The notes under the pieces were generated by a model. It did not search any database, was not told where the DNA came from, and was given only the letters and a program-made list of their open reading frames with translations. Both the position numbers and the translations under genes were made by a program. A DNA stretch of 64,000 nt from Halobaculum roseum (GTDB lineage: Archaea > Halobacteriota > Halobacteria > Halobacteriales > Haloferacaceae), in assembly GCF_019880245.1 (NCBI RefSeq), contig NZ_CP082287.1, forward strand, positions 1-64,000. The letters are read 5' to 3'. Below are positions 52,050 to 60,694 of the stretch, in pieces. Position 1 is the first letter of the stretch; every line of letters begins with the position of its first letter.

Positions 52050-52910
52050 ATGACAACGCAAACAAATCCAGACGTACTCCCCCAGGAGGCACACATCGGG
52101 CGGACCGCGCTTCGCGTCAACGACCTCGAAGAGCTGACCGGGTTCTACCAGGATGTCGTCGGCCTCAGCGTGCTTCGCCGAACCGACACCGAGTCAGTAC
52201 TGGGTGTCGATGACACGCCGCTCCTCGTCTTAGAGGGTGATGCAGACGCACTCGGACGACACCAATCGGCAGCGGGTCTCTTTCACAACGCATTCAGAGT
52301 CCCCTCGCGTGCGGCATTAGGTGACGCGTTAGCCCGCATTCAGGAACACTGGCAGCTCGGCGGCGCGTCCGACCACGGCGTCAGTGAGGCGCTGTACCTG
52401 ACCGACCCAGAAGGCAACGGCATCGAGATCTACCGCGATTACCCCCGTGAAGACTGGCCCCGCGCTGACAACGGGCGCATCCGTATGGGTACGTATCCTC
52501 TCGATCTCGGCCCATTGGAAACCGCAGCCGCAGAAGCGTCAGGACTTCCTGCCGGAACGGACGTGGGGCACGTTCATCTCGAAGTGTCCTCGCTGGAGGC
52601 GTTCCGCGATTTCTACGTGGACACACTCGGGTTCGAGATCCAAACAGAAGTGCCAGCCGCCCTCTTCGTCGGGGCTGGCGGCTACCACCACCATCTCGGG
52701 GCGAACACGTGGCACCACAGAACGGGACCGGTCAGCGGACGCGGACTGTCGTGGTTCGAAGTGCTCCTGCCAGACGACGACTCACTCGAAGCAGTTCGGG
52801 AGCGGCTCGTAGCCGGTGATATTCCATCCACCGAAACGGATGAGGGAGTCGTTGTTCACGATCCTGATGAGATCGAGATCCGCATTCGAGCGGACTCATC
52901 GAACCAGTAG
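52050..52910 (+). CDS. VOC-family ring-cleavage dioxygenase/glyoxalase-like protein
   Basis: A 286-residue protein (ATG 52041 is an alternative start). It contains two vicinal-oxygen-chelate modules: HIGRTALRVNDLEELTGFYQDVVGLSVLRR...GNGIEIYRDYP and GHVHLEVSSLEAFRDFYVDTLGFEI. Metal ligand candidates are a His in each first strand and a Glu (GIEIY; EIEIRI at the end). This layout suits CatE-type dioxygenases or glyoxalases. It closes the SDR/DoxX operon. Confidence 0.85.
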   Translation: MTTQTNPDVLPQEAHIGRTALRVNDLEELTGFYQDVVGLSVLRRTDTESVLGVDDTPLLVLEGDADALGRHQSAAGLFHNAFRVPSRAALGDALARIQEHWQLGGASDHGVSEALYLTDPEGNGIEIYRDYPREDWPRADNGRIRMGTYPLDLGPLETAAAEASGLPAGTDVGHVHLEVSSLEAFRDFYVDTLGFEIQTEVPAALFVGAGGYHHHLGANTWHHRTGPVSGRGLSWFEVLLPDDDSLEAVRERLVAGDIPSTETDEGVVVHDPDEIEIRIRADSSNQ

Positions 52911-53025
52911 CGTAGACGCAGGCAGTATTCGACGATCGAGAACCACTCTGTAGCACGTACAGGCCGCTTGGAGCGGTGCTATAATTTAAACCGGAAGACG
53001 AGCCAAATTCTCGGCAGATCGAACT

Positions 53026-53907
53026 ATGGACGGCCACTACGCTGATTTCAAGGAACTCCGACCGACCGGCGAAGCCTCCCACATCCCAGACGATACCCTA
53101 GACGACGGCGGAGGGGAAGAAGCCCATCAACAGCGAGTAGCATCGAGCAGTAGAGGATATCCCAACCAGGCAGCTACGGAGAACGAATGCCGGTCCTGTG
53201 GGTCATCCATTCCGGCGACGCAGACGAAGTGCCGATTTTGCCTCACCAACCACGTTGACGGCACTTCCTCAGTCAACGCGAACGACGCTCCAGAACAGAC
53301 CCTCGTCGGCATCGTCCACCTGGTCGTCGAGTCGACCACGTTCTACGGCGCCGTCGCGAAGGGCGGCGCCGCGGCGAACCTCCTCTCCGCCAACGAGGCG
53401 GAGCCGGCCGTCGACGACTACACACTCCTCTACGATCTCGACGAGGCGCCGGCACGCCAGCTGGCCGAGGAATGGCCCTCACTCCCTGACGCGGTACAGG
53501 TGGCGTCAGTGGAGGGAGAGCGGCTTCTCAGTGCTGCCAGTGACCGGACTGGGTGGCACGGGCAGGAAGCGTCGGAGCGTCAGGAGCAGGCCCCGACGCG
53601 GCTCTACGACCAGCGTGGGGACGGCATCCGCGACGCGTCGCGTCTCGACATGGTCATCGACGACGCCGACGACGCGGTGTGGCTGGTTCCAGCGATGGCG
53701 CTGACCAAATCTACTGGTGAAGCTGCGGCTGATCGCCAGGCGTCGTCGGTACCGACGACTCAGAAACTCGACTGTCAAAACTGTGGACGGGCGACCGACC
53801 ATCGGTTCAAGACCCACGAGTCGGTCCCGGATGCGGCGTGGACGGGGCAACCGATCTGGGAGTGCCGGGTGTGTGGCTCGGCTCGCTACGGCCCCAATCT
53901 CGAGTAA
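53026..53907 (+). CDS. Hypothetical plasmid protein with two zinc ribbons
   Basis: A 293-residue protein. An N-terminal ribbon (ECRSCGSSIPATQTKCRFC, about 54-72) and a C-terminal ribbon (LDCQNCGRATDHRF...WECRVCGSARYG, about 250-288) flank an alpha/beta domain (EQTLVGIVHLVVESTTFYGAVAKGGAAANLL...). It is followed within 20 bp by a 42-bp inverted repeat. No enzymatic motif was recognised. Confidence 0.75.
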   Translation: MDGHYADFKELRPTGEASHIPDDTLDDGGGEEAHQQRVASSSRGYPNQAATENECRSCGSSIPATQTKCRFCLTNHVDGTSSVNANDAPEQTLVGIVHLVVESTTFYGAVAKGGAAANLLSANEAEPAVDDYTLLYDLDEAPARQLAEEWPSLPDAVQVASVEGERLLSAASDRTGWHGQEASERQEQAPTRLYDQRGDGIRDASRLDMVIDDADDAVWLVPAMALTKSTGEAAADRQASSVPTTQKLDCQNCGRATDHRFKTHESVPDAAWTGQPIWECRVCGSARYGPNLE

Positions 53908-53926
53908 GGCCAGTGCTGGACATCGA

Positions 53927-53968
53927 TTAACCAACAGCCTGCGAGTACCGTCGAGGTTCGTTGGTTAA
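53927..53968. repeat. 42-bp inverted repeat element, copy 3
   Basis: TTAACCAAC (53927-53935) and GTTGGTTAA (53960-53968), outer distance 42 bp as in the copies at 14802 and 29906. It starts 20 bp after the zinc-ribbon gene's stop; the next gene starts at 54045. Confidence 0.78.
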
Positions 53969-54044
53969 GACTAGGATCTCCTGAAAGCCCGACGCCAGTC
54001 TCGATGGTGTTCTTTCCGCGCCGGCGAGCGGTGAGGCGCTTCCG

Positions 54045-54233
54045 ATGGAGCAAGAGTTCAAACAGGGCTACCGGATGCATCGTATACTCAGCAATCTCAA
54101 CCGACTCGACGTCGACCGATTGGACGCCGCGGATCGAGAGCGAGTCGAGACCGCGAGAGACCTCCTGGAGGAGGTGAGCCTTCTCACGCGGCCGGGCGAC
54201 GGAGCCGGGGCGGACGCCCACGCAGACTCCTAA
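54045..54233 (+). CDS. Small helical hypothetical protein
   Basis: A 62-residue acidic helical protein (GYRMHRILSNLNRLDVDRLDAADRERVETARDLLEEVSLLTR). It is probably real by codon bias and its clear position after the 42-bp repeat. No function was recognised. A GC-rich hairpin at 54282-54306 follows, near a very short open frame (GTG 54311) that is too small to call. Confidence 0.6.
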   Translation: MEQEFKQGYRMHRILSNLNRLDVDRLDAADRERVETARDLLEEVSLLTRPGDGAGADAHADS

Positions 54234-54281
54234 CGGGAGTCGCCGGCCACGCCTCGGGAGGCACCTCTCACGTCGGTTTAT

Positions 54282-54306
54282 CGCCCCCGACAGGGGTGCG
54301 GGGGCG
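54282..54306. promoter_or_regulatory. GC-rich hairpin, leader motif copy B
   Basis: CGCCCCC (54282-54288) pairs with GGGGGCG (54300-54306), directly after a TTTATC TATA-like box. The inner sequence AGGGGTGCGGGGG is shared with the element at 62098-62120. Position suggests an operator or 5' leader element. A 24-codon frame begins at GTG 54311 but is not a convincing gene. Confidence 0.5.
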
Positions 54307-54415
54307 ACCCCGTGAAGTCCAGACATGGCGACACTGCAAGCTGCGACGACGTCGAGGAACCTGCAGACGTCTTCCACTTGACCTAGGGGTTGACGGGGAC
54401 GAATTCCCGACCGCG

Positions 54416-55531
54416 TCACTCGTCAGCGTCGGCGATCTCGATCAGGTTCTCGCGGCCTAGCTGGAGTTTCTCAATCGTTCCCTCGTCGACCATATTCCCG
54501 ATGACGCGTGACGTTTTCGAGGCCGACCAGTCAAACTCGTCGGCGATGGCGGCTTGGCGCATGCGTCCACCGTTCGCTTCGAGTAGTTCCTGGACGCGTT
54601 CGGGATCGGTCATGACCGCCCCGCCTGTTGCCGTGTCATCTGCCGGCACCTCATCACCTGTCGGTGCCTGCGCCGGACCATCTGTATCCACAGCCTCGTT
54701 CACCGGCTCAGGGGGTTCGCTGCCGCTCGCATCGTCGCGGCGGCGCCAGCCGATGTACGCACCGATGCCGACGAGGGCCACCAGGAGTACCCCGCCCAGG
54801 ACCATTCCCGGTCCGGTATCACTGAACGGCGACGACGTCGCCCCGTTCGGCGTCGATGACTGCCCACCGGTTTGTTGTGGTTCAGTGGTGGGGTTGAACA
54901 CCACGTGAGGGTGGCGGTTAGCAAAGTCCTCGCGACCGACCCACGTCACGACCCCATCGTCCCGGCTGTTGGGCGTCGGTTCTACGCGGGTGATTTCGTA
55001 CTCAGTCGGTGCCTCGATTTCGAGCGTATCGTTCGCTGCCAGGAAGAAACCGCCCTGGAACACGTCTCCAACGACGAGCGAGTCGTTCTGCTGGGCGGCG
55101 AAGCCCGTCCAGGTGAACTGGTAGGTGACGATCCCCCAGCGACGAGGAACCTCCTGGATGCTCGTCGAGGCAGTGAAGTTCACGGCACGCATCTCGCGGC
55201 CGGTCGCGTTGGCCGCATTGGCGACGACACCCTGCATCCGCTGGCGGAACGGGTCGAGATAGCGCGATGTGTTCTCTCGGAAGCGCGACTGGAACGCTTC
55301 GTACTCGGTGACGCGGTCGTCGCTGTCGAGCCGAGTTCGAATCTGAATCGTCCACTGCGCCGACCCGTTCGGATAGACATGAATCCGAGTGACCGTGTTA
55401 TCCGTCTCGGGTTGTGCCGTCTGTCCTGCAGCGTTCACAGCCGCCATCGGCAGAAAGGTCGCAGTGAGCAAGAGACCGAGAACACACACCGAAAAGACAG
55501 CCACCCAAGGCTTCCGCAGTGACTTAGTCAT
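54416..55531 (-). CDS. Transmembrane HTH regulator with extracellular domain
   Basis: A 371-residue protein: a signal peptide (about 10-35), an extracellular domain (36-230) rich in Asn-x-Ser/Thr, a membrane helix (about 243-262), and a cytoplasmic part ending in a winged helix (MTDPERVQELLEANGGRMRQAAIADEFDWSASKTSRVIGNMVDEGTIEKL). It may sense an external signal and control transcription directly. The extracellular domain is homologous by eye to the protein at 57621-58397. It is divergent from the acidic surface protein at 55756. Confidence 0.82.
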   Translation of the reverse strand: MTKSLRKPWVAVFSVCVLGLLLTATFLPMAAVNAAGQTAQPETDNTVTRIHVYPNGSAQWTIQIRTRLDSDDRVTEYEAFQSRFRENTSRYLDPFRQRMQGVVANAANATGREMRAVNFTASTSIQEVPRRWGIVTYQFTWTGFAAQQNDSLVVGDVFQGGFFLAANDTLEIEAPTEYEITRVEPTPNSRDDGVVTWVGREDFANRHPHVVFNPTTEPQQTGGQSSTPNGATSSPFSDTGPGMVLGGVLLVALVGIGAYIGWRRRDDASGSEPPEPVNEAVDTDGPAQAPTGDEVPADDTATGGAVMTDPERVQELLEANGGRMRQAAIADEFDWSASKTSRVIGNMVDEGTIEKLQLGRENLIEIADADE

Positions 55532-55755
55532 TCAGTTGCATCCGGATTTCGACGAAATACGTATAAATTGTTTGTTCATCGGACGCGTCTGCAGACCAAA
55601 TCACCCGTGGAGTGCTTGATTGCGGACAGGGCCGTATCACCCCGCAGTGAGGTGATTTGAACGAACACGTTCGGTGCAAATGAGTGCAAACGTCCGCGAA
55701 TCACTCTGACTATCTCGCCAGTTTATGACTCTATCCCGTATACAAATGGATCACG

Positions 55756-57525
55756 ATGAAAGCAAAGTCACTCGGATATGCACTGCTCGCACTGTTCTTC
55801 GTCGTCGGGCTGACAGTCCCGGCGGCGGCAGTGTCGACAACCGGTGGCGTGTCAGCCATCGATGGGAACGCGGCAGTGGCTGCCACCGCCCAAGAGAATG
55901 CAACGCAGAACAACTCGAGCGTGAACGTCACCGTCGGACAGCAACTCTCGACGGTTATCGACGTCTCGAGCGACGAAGTACAGACCGACTTCGAGAACAC
56001 CGCCTTTGAAGTGTCGGTCGAAGGCGCGAACGAAGAAGAGCAGGCCGAGGCCATCGCCGACCGCGCAGAGGAATTGCGCGAGCGTGCCGAGGACATCCGC
56101 GAGGACTACGAAGAGGCCACCGAGGCGTATGAGGAGGGCGAGATTAGCAAATCCGAGTACGCCCAGCGCCTCGCCACGCTGAACGCGCGGGCGACGAATC
56201 TCCTCAACAGCTACGAGCAGCTTCAGAAGCGCGCCCAGAACGTCTCCGCACTCGAACTTCGGGCGGCCGACATGAACCAGTCGTTGCTGCGTGCATCCGT
56301 CGAAAACCTGAGTAGCGTCAGCGGCACTGGGGCCGCCGCACTGCTCAAGCAGTTCACTGGCCAGTCAGAGGGTGAGATCGAACTCGAAACCGCCGATGGT
56401 CTCTCGATCGAGATACAGAGTGAAGACGGCGAGCAGTCCCGCGAGATCGAGCGCCCACGTGACGACGATCGGAACATCACAGTGAGCCAGGCCGATGCTC
56501 TGGACACGGCGCGAGCAGCGCTTTCGACGCCCGAAAACGGTTCCTGGACGCTCACGGAGGCGAAAATCAAGCAGGACGAGGGTGCCTACGAGTTCGCGTT
56601 CGTTCTCCGGGGTGCGGACAATCAGACCGGCGAGGCCGAAGTCAGCGTCGACGGCTCCTCGGGTGAGGTCTTCTCGCTCGAAGAGGAGATCGAACGCCGT
56701 GGCGCCGAGGACGAGGAAGACGAGAAGGAACGTGAGGACGAAGGTGAAGACAGTGAGGATGACGAAGATGCGGAAGACGGCGAACTCGCGATGGTCGTCT
56801 CCGACGGGAGGCCCGGTCCGAATGCGACGGTCACAATCACAGTCCTCTCGAACGGGGCGCCCGCCGAGAACGTCACCGTCTTCCTGAACGAGCAGGTCGT
56901 CGGGACGACCGACGCCAACGGAACGGTGACGGTGACGCTCCCCGAGAGCGGCGAGGCGGAACTCACGGCCCAGAAGGGTGAGGCCGAGGGTGAGCTCGAA
57001 TTCGAGTTCGAGGAGGAAGACGAGGAGAGCGAGGTCTTCCGGCAGCTGAACGTGGATGCCTCGCTTGCTGACGATACCGTCTCGGTGGCCGTCTCCTACA
57101 ACGGCTCGAGTGTCGCGAACGCGACGGTCTACGCGAACGGGCAGGCAGTCGGGACGACCAACTCTGACGGGACGGTGACGTTCACGATCGACGCGAATTC
57201 GACCGAGGAGCTCGAACTCGAGGTCGTCAAAGGCGCCTTCGAGGCCGAGCTCGAATTCACGGTGCAGAACGGCTCGCTCACGCTGACCGAGGAAGCGCAT
57301 GAAGGCGACGGTGACAAGGCTGAAGACGAGGAGGAAGAACGCGAAGCGGACGAAGAAGACGAGAGTGAGGGCGACGCTGATGCGGACGAAGAAGACGAAG
57401 AGGAACGTGAGGAAGAGGCCGACGAGGAAGATGAGGAAGGCGATGACGAGGAGGATTCCGACGAGGAAGAGGAAGAAGAAACTGAGACCCCCGAAGACGA
57501 CACTGACGAGGACGACGAAAGCTAG
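55756..57525 (+). CDS. Large acidic surface protein with repeated Ig-like domains
   Basis: A 589-residue exported protein: signal peptide (about 1-25), then coiled-coil-like charged region (90-165), a PepSY-like segment (ITVSQADALDTARAALSTPENGSWTLTEAKIKQDEGAYEFAFVL), then two related Big-like beta modules (about 350-400 and 440-490) with matching strands VGTTDANGTVTVTLPESGEAEL and VGTTNSDGTVTFTIDANSTEEL. Acidic low-complexity linkers follow each, and the C-terminal 80 residues are almost all Glu/Asp. No C-terminal anchor is visible. Confidence 0.8.
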   Translation: MKAKSLGYALLALFFVVGLTVPAAAVSTTGGVSAIDGNAAVAATAQENATQNNSSVNVTVGQQLSTVIDVSSDEVQTDFENTAFEVSVEGANEEEQAEAIADRAEELRERAEDIREDYEEATEAYEEGEISKSEYAQRLATLNARATNLLNSYEQLQKRAQNVSALELRAADMNQSLLRASVENLSSVSGTGAAALLKQFTGQSEGEIELETADGLSIEIQSEDGEQSREIERPRDDDRNITVSQADALDTARAALSTPENGSWTLTEAKIKQDEGAYEFAFVLRGADNQTGEAEVSVDGSSGEVFSLEEEIERRGAEDEEDEKEREDEGEDSEDDEDAEDGELAMVVSDGRPGPNATVTITVLSNGAPAENVTVFLNEQVVGTTDANGTVTVTLPESGEAELTAQKGEAEGELEFEFEEEDEESEVFRQLNVDASLADDTVSVAVSYNGSSVANATVYANGQAVGTTNSDGTVTFTIDANSTEELELEVVKGAFEAELEFTVQNGSLTLTEEAHEGDGDKAEDEEEEREADEEDESEGDADADEEDEEEREEEADEEDEEGDDEEDSDEEEEEETETPEDDTDEDDES

Positions 57526-57620
57526 GTAACGTCCTACGCGTGCGATTTCAGGTTGTCAACTGTACCAAGCACTACGTTTATTCAGTAATGACAGTTTCCA
57601 CTGACCTATGATACACATCC

Positions 57621-58397
57621 ATGACTGACCGTCCCGACTTGACCACACGTCTCGCGGCAACGGAGAGGATCCGTCTCGGCTGCGTCCTCGTCGCCCTCGT
57701 CCTGCTCGTGATGGCGTCTGTGGCTGCAACGGCGGCGACAGCACAATCCACCGAATCGGCAGCGTCGCTACCCGCGGAGCCAGCGTTCGTCGTCGACCTC
57801 GAGACCGACGGATCGGCTCACGTGACGCTGGTCACCACCTTCGATCTGACCACCGACAGCGAACGCGAGGCGTTCGAGGCACTGCGCGCGAACGAGACTG
57901 CCCGAGAACAGCGAACAAATCGGTTTGCGGCCCGAATGCGGGCCATCGCAAACCGGGCAGAAAACGACACCGGTCGTGAGATGGCGATTCGAAACCCCGA
58001 TATGACGTTCTCGACCGAGAACGACACCGGCATCGTCGGCCTGTCGGTGACGTGGGACGGGCTCGCCGCCCAGGAGGGCGACCGACTCGTTCTGGGCGAG
58101 CCCTTTGCCAGTGGCTTCGACATCGATCGGTCGTTCGTGGTCGTCGGCCCCGACGGTTACGCGCTGGACACGGCCACGCCGACGCCGACCACGCAGCAGC
58201 AGAACAGCGCGACGTGGCATGCAACGACGCAGTTCGACGGGTTCGAGACGGTGTTTACACCCGCAGAGGGCGGTACCGCGACTGACGCCGATGATGGGAC
58301 GAGTGGAGCTGGCGCACCTGGATTCGGTATCGGCGTTGCTGTCGTCGCAGTAATGGCTGCCAGCGCGCTTCTGGTGGCTCGTCGTCACCAGAAGTGA
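57621..58397 (+). CDS. PGF-CTERM surface protein, homologous to the regulator ectodomain
   Basis: A 258-residue exported protein. A signal helix lies at about 17-40. The domain (50-205) parallels the extracellular domain of the transmembrane regulator at 54416 (NDTGREMAIRNPDMTFSTENDTGIVGLSVTWDGLAAQEGDRLVLGEPFASGF versus NATGREMRAVNFTASTS... and WGIVTYQFTWTGFAAQQNDSLVVGDVFQGGF). The C-terminus (PGFGIGVAVVAVMAASALLVARRHQK) fits the PGF-CTERM archaeosortase signal, so the protein is likely processed and lipid-linked. It may be a decoy or ligand-side form of the sensor. Confidence 0.8.
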   Translation: MTDRPDLTTRLAATERIRLGCVLVALVLLVMASVAATAATAQSTESAASLPAEPAFVVDLETDGSAHVTLVTTFDLTTDSEREAFEALRANETAREQRTNRFAARMRAIANRAENDTGREMAIRNPDMTFSTENDTGIVGLSVTWDGLAAQEGDRLVLGEPFASGFDIDRSFVVVGPDGYALDTATPTPTTQQQNSATWHATTQFDGFETVFTPAEGGTATDADDGTSGAGAPGFGIGVAVVAVMAASALLVARRHQK

Positions 58398-58570
58398 ACC
58401 GGTCCAGGCACTCGCTCAGTGCCGAGGCGTTCTCGAAGCCCCGCCGTTGTTGGCAGTCCGCGACTTGTGACACCCACTCCGTGGATTCTATCTTGAAGTT
58501 TCGGGGTTCTCAGTCTTGAAATCCATTCTACTGTACTGGACAGCATTTGTTTTGCGCCGGCGGTACCCGA

Positions 58571-59146
58571 TGTCGACACGGAGCCAACTCCGATTCATCC
58601 AACGAGTTGAACAGCCTGATGAAACAGCTGGCAGCGCCGCCCGCGTCGCACAGGTGTACCGGCATTCGGACGGCTACCCGGCGAGCGTCCTCAGGGGTCT
58701 CACTTAGCTGAAGGAGCTTCTCGATGCGACCCGTGCCGAGAGCGGACCCGGCTACACGGCGGCGACGTTCGTGTTCCTCGACAAGCTCTCGACGGTCGGC
58801 CTCTATCTGGATGGTGACCCGGAAGGAACGATCGACGCTGACCAACCCTCAGATCTCCTTGAGCCGGACAATATGGAACACCTCGACCAGCCGATGTACC
58901 TGCTCGGACACGGTGTCGAGAATCCGGCCGACGGCATCCACGGCGACGAAGAGTACCTCTACGTCGTCGAACTCCCGACGGAGAACGCGTTCGACGAGCC
59001 CCGCCGAGTGGACCGTCAAGGTGAGCGGTCATTCCGCGTTCCCCCGCTGGGACGGTCCAACCGACGAGGCCTTCGAGCGGGCCAACTGGCAGTTCCACGG
59101 CCCGCTGGAAGACGCACTCGAAGAGCTAGTTGCTGAGCCAGCGTGA
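58571..59146 (+). pseudogene. Broken gene for a hypothetical plasmid protein
   Basis: A reading frame beginning MSTRSQLRFIQRVEQPDETAG continues past an in-frame TAG at 58705-58707 and then reads LKELLDATRAESGPGYTAATFVFLDKLSTVGLYLDGDPEGTIDADQ in the same frame. After FDEP (about 58999-59005) it moves to the +1 frame, as AEWTVKVSGHSAFPRWDGPTDEAFERANWQFHGPLEDALEEL. The DNA reads CCCCGCC at the shift; one C fewer restores the frame. The parts join to one protein of about 190 residues, so at least two mutations inactivated it. Function is unknown. Confidence 0.78.
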
Positions 59147-59159
59147 GAACGCGTCCGGT

Positions 59160-60524
59160 CTAAATGACGCCGCCGATGACGAGCAGGCCAACGACGAGCA
59201 GCAGCGTCGCGACCACGCTCCCCCCGGCCAGCCACTTGTTCTCCATCGCCTTCTCGTGAAGCGGCATCTCGGCGTACTCCTCGCGGAACGCCTCGAGATT
59301 CTGTTCGTCGTAGAAGTACTTCGTCTTCAGCGCGAACCGTTCCGTCACCGCACAGCCCGTACAGACCGGTTCGCCTTCCAGCCGCTCCGTTTTAATGTGG
59401 CTGGAGCAGGCGATGGCCCCGCAGTTCGGACAGTAGGTGTACGTCTCGTCGACGCCACTCGCGCCACAATGGACGCAGCGGTGGATGCCGTCCTCGGCTG
59501 TCACTCTCGACGGGCCTGCCGCGTAGTACTCGTAGGGGTAGGTGTACTCCTGGATGTCGGTGGTGTGCCGAACTTCGGGGAGGTACACTGGTTCGATCGA
59601 CTGGACGGAGATGTCCGAGCGGTTCGGCTCGCAGGTCTTGTTGTAGGTGACGTTGTTGTCGCCGGTGTAGGTCACCGTCGTCGTGTGGTGTTGCTGGAGC
59701 CGCTCGACGGCCCATTCCTTGTACTCCGTTTGGGTCTGGCCGAACCGGCGCTCCTCCACGTCGTCGAATACTTCTCCGAACTGCTCGGCGTCGAGGTCGA
59801 CCGTCGCGTGGAGGTTCTCGGTGACCAGCGTCGCGACGTCTTCGTCGACGACCTGTGGCTGCCCGCGCTCGGCGTGGGCGACGAATCGCGTCCGGTCGTT
59901 GATCCGGTGGATGACGCCCACCGACGTCTCGAAGACGGCGTTCGTGTCCGCGGTGACCGCGACCACCGGGCGGAACGTTACCGACGAGTGCGGTTCTGGC
60001 AGGTCGACGGCTTCGATGTTCTCGATGTCGCGGAACGCCTCCGCGACGGGCGCGTCGACGTCGGCGGCCGGGTCGTACGGGCGGAGCGTCTCGTCGCAGA
60101 GAATCTCGATGCGACCGTTGTAGAGGTCGAGGGCGATCTCGTCGGCGATCTCCCGGAGGTCCTCGCCGTCGAGCAACTCGATTGGATGGGGATCGTCGTT
60201 TTGTTGGAGGCGGTCGGCGTACTCCTGAGCAGGGTTCGTAAACCGGCCGGTCGTGACGACCATTCCGCGTTTCGGGCCGTCGAAATCGAATGTCGCGATG
60301 GCCGAGTGGAGCTTCTGGACGACCGGCCGGCCGACCGTACCTGTGTGCTTGCACTCGACGATGATCGCGCGCCGCGTGCCGTCGACGACCTCCTCCATGA
60401 TGACGTCGCGACCCTCGTCAGCCGTGCGGTCGGCCTGGCGGACGTTCTCGTAGCCGAGGTTCCGGAACACGTCCTCCATCACGTCCTCGAACTCGAACCC
60501 CGAGAGATCGTCCAGTACAGCCAT
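59160..60524 (-). CDS. Membrane-anchored Mrr-type restriction endonuclease
   Basis: A 454-residue protein from ATG 60524 (60530 adds two residues). The N-terminus is an Mrr-cat domain: GFEFEDVMEDVFRNLGY, DRTADEGRDVIM (catalytic Asp) and IIVECKHTGTVGRPVVQKLHSAI (Glu-x-Lys). The middle part has no known match. Zinc ribbons follow (CVHCGASGVDETYTYCPNC, CTGC), and the last 20 residues form a membrane helix (GGSVVATLLLVVGLLVIGG). Mrr-like enzymes cut modified DNA. A C-terminal anchor would place the nuclease at the membrane. Confidence 0.87.
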   Translation of the reverse strand: MAVLDDLSGFEFEDVMEDVFRNLGYENVRQADRTADEGRDVIMEEVVDGTRRAIIVECKHTGTVGRPVVQKLHSAIATFDFDGPKRGMVVTTGRFTNPAQEYADRLQQNDDPHPIELLDGEDLREIADEIALDLYNGRIEILCDETLRPYDPAADVDAPVAEAFRDIENIEAVDLPEPHSSVTFRPVVAVTADTNAVFETSVGVIHRINDRTRFVAHAERGQPQVVDEDVATLVTENLHATVDLDAEQFGEVFDDVEERRFGQTQTEYKEWAVERLQQHHTTTVTYTGDNNVTYNKTCEPNRSDISVQSIEPVYLPEVRHTTDIQEYTYPYEYYAAGPSRVTAEDGIHRCVHCGASGVDETYTYCPNCGAIACSSHIKTERLEGEPVCTGCAVTERFALKTKYFYDEQNLEAFREEYAEMPLHEKAMENKWLAGGSVVATLLLVVGLLVIGGVI

Positions 60525-60694
60525 TCTCAATTATGTGGATAGTGTGAGGGGAATAACCATCTCTTTTGTGATGGGATAAACCGACATAGCGAACGAGGAT
60601 TCACCTCCGATAATAAGCCCAAAGAGCCCACTGTTGACAAACATTAATATTTACAATTCAGACGAGTATAACCTGTTATAGAGACGTTCCACGG

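Noticed and set aside
53026-53907. Reading the zinc-ribbon protein as a TFIIB- or TFS-like factor
   Set aside because: Cysteine pairs are present, but no cyclin-like repeats or TFS motif follow; the central domain does not match.
54311-54385. A 24-codon frame from a GTG after hairpin B
   Set aside because: Too short to support without conservation; no ribosome site or known peptide motif.
59130-60542. A 470-residue open frame on the plus strand opposite the Mrr-type gene
   Set aside because: It lies wholly antisense to a gene with clear Mrr-cat motifs; long antisense frames are common in GC-rich haloarchaeal DNA. Its translation has repetitive Val/Asp/Arg composition and no motifs.
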